DNA of 64,000 nt from Stichopus chloronotus. Its lineage: Eukaryota > Echinodermata > Holothuroidea > Aspidochirotida > Stichopodidae. Below, one piece after another: positions 63,360 through 64,000 of the stretch; position 1 is the stretch's first letter; each line of letters starts with the position of its first letter. The notes under the pieces were generated by a model. The model was given only the letters and a program-made list of their open reading frames with translations, had not been told where the DNA came from and made no database searches. The translations under genes and the position numbers were made by a program. The stretch is from assembly GCA_021234535.1 (NCBI GenBank), contig SFZH01000008.1, positions 620,001 to 684,000 of the forward strand, written 5' to 3'.

Positions 63360-63960
63360 TTTGGGCATACACTATACGACATACCCAAGTTTGAAGTTTA
63401 TCTGACATGGCGACACTTTTTGGAGCATTTTGCCCATTTGACCTTAATCGTGTAACCTTTGACCTGGTGGAATCAGCAATATTTTTAAAAAATTTCCTGT
63501 ATCATCTACTTTTTAGTTTTACAACTCAAGGATTTTCACACATTGAGATAATGCTAAAAAGTGCGTTTTTCGTTTTCATGACCTTTGACCTATGTGTGAT
63601 GTCATCCGTCGAGCAGACACTACATCTCATACTCTGGGACCTATCCACTAAGTTCAAGAGTCATCTGACTTACAGTACCATCAAGGAGAAGATCTTGACA
63701 CACTTTCTGTAGTACACACACACAAACGCACATTTGAACACCCTTCTCACCCCTCCAACCCCAGTGGGTAATCTCAGGCCATGTCATTTGTATACCATGA
63801 GATACCCCTACATAAGTGACCCACCAAGTTTCTGTTGAATTCTGTAAGGGGTGTAAGGTAGGCTACCATTTAAGTGTAATTTTTGGCGACTTTAACGGCT
63901 CAAGTAAGTACAATATCTCTGTATACTACGTATAGGGATGAGATCATGCAGACTCATTTT
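63360..63960 (+). repeat. Dispersed repeat, copy 2 (GGTCAAAGGTCA-bearing)
   Basis: Inverted copy of 905-1660. TGACCTTTGACCT lies at 63579-63591 and a weaker version near 63453. The right part (about 63895-63940) has GGCTCAAGTAAGTACAATAT, then TACTACGTATAGGGAT, matching copy 1. An open frame of 101 codons (63407-63712) lies entirely in the repeat. Its counterpart in copy 1 is broken and it has no known domain, so it is not called as a gene. The repeat probably runs close to or past the window end. Confidence 0.8.
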
Positions 63961-64000
63961 GACCTACACCCAAATTATCTGCTATTATTATATACAAAAA

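Noticed and set aside
63407..63712. 101-codon + frame
   Set aside because: It lies wholly in the dispersed repeat, whose other copy does not keep the frame.

Overview
This window looks like AT-rich nuclear DNA from an animal, most likely a marine invertebrate deuterostome (an echinoderm is the best guess). The basis is GT-AG introns, widely spaced genes, decayed LINE retrotransposons, short inverted-repeat DNA transposons, long C/G homopolymer runs, and repeats rich in GGTCAAAGGTCA and TAGGCCTA motifs. The species assignment is inference. Most open reading frames are short chance frames in non-coding DNA.

Two protein-coding genes can be supported well. (1) A two-exon class A G-protein-coupled receptor lies on the + strand (20755-21196 joined to 23988-25180, 544 aa). 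It has all seven membrane segments, an NRY motif, CWFP in TM6, NPIIY in TM7 and a very long third cytoplasmic loop. (2) A homologue of the human C1orf50 (DUF2452) family lies on the + strand, with three phase-compatible exons (43961-44079, 45678-45896, 47071-47280). Its short 5' coding exon was not found. A third, weaker call is a 34-residue terminal exon on the - strand (41290-41394) with a strong splice acceptor and unknown identity. A 53-codon frame at 54075-54236 behind a TATA box is only a candidate.

Layout: 1-16 kb holds a CAT microsatellite, a dispersed repeat carrying nuclear-receptor-like half sites, and long stretches with no recognisable gene. 16.1-18.5 kb is a tandem array of about fifty 47-bp units with internal higher-order duplication. 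19.5-26.2 kb is a short inverted-repeat element followed by the GPCR gene, whose intron contains a fold-back element. 26-41 kb is gene-poor and contains minisatellites, hairpins and TE-like repeats. 41.3-48.4 kb holds the - strand terminal exon, a LINE fragment split by a younger TIR element, a tandem repeat, the C1orf50-like gene and a degenerate repeat in its 3' flank. 50.8-52.1 kb is a decayed LINE reverse transcriptase on the - strand. 53.9-61.8 kb is a mosaic of a TATA-containing candidate unit, GACTTG-rich repeats, a tRNA-derived relic, a palindromic element and a 2.1-kb TIR element. The far right end (about 63.36-63.96 kb) carries an inverted copy of the repeat found near 0.9-1.6 kb.

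No prokaryotic features, CRISPR arrays, rRNA genes or convincing intact tRNA genes were seen. I see no new multi-gene system. The most distinctive items are the 47-bp array with its 1264-bp internal duplication, the nested LINE/TIR insertion, the atypical NRY receptor, and the repeat-borne DR1 motifs.
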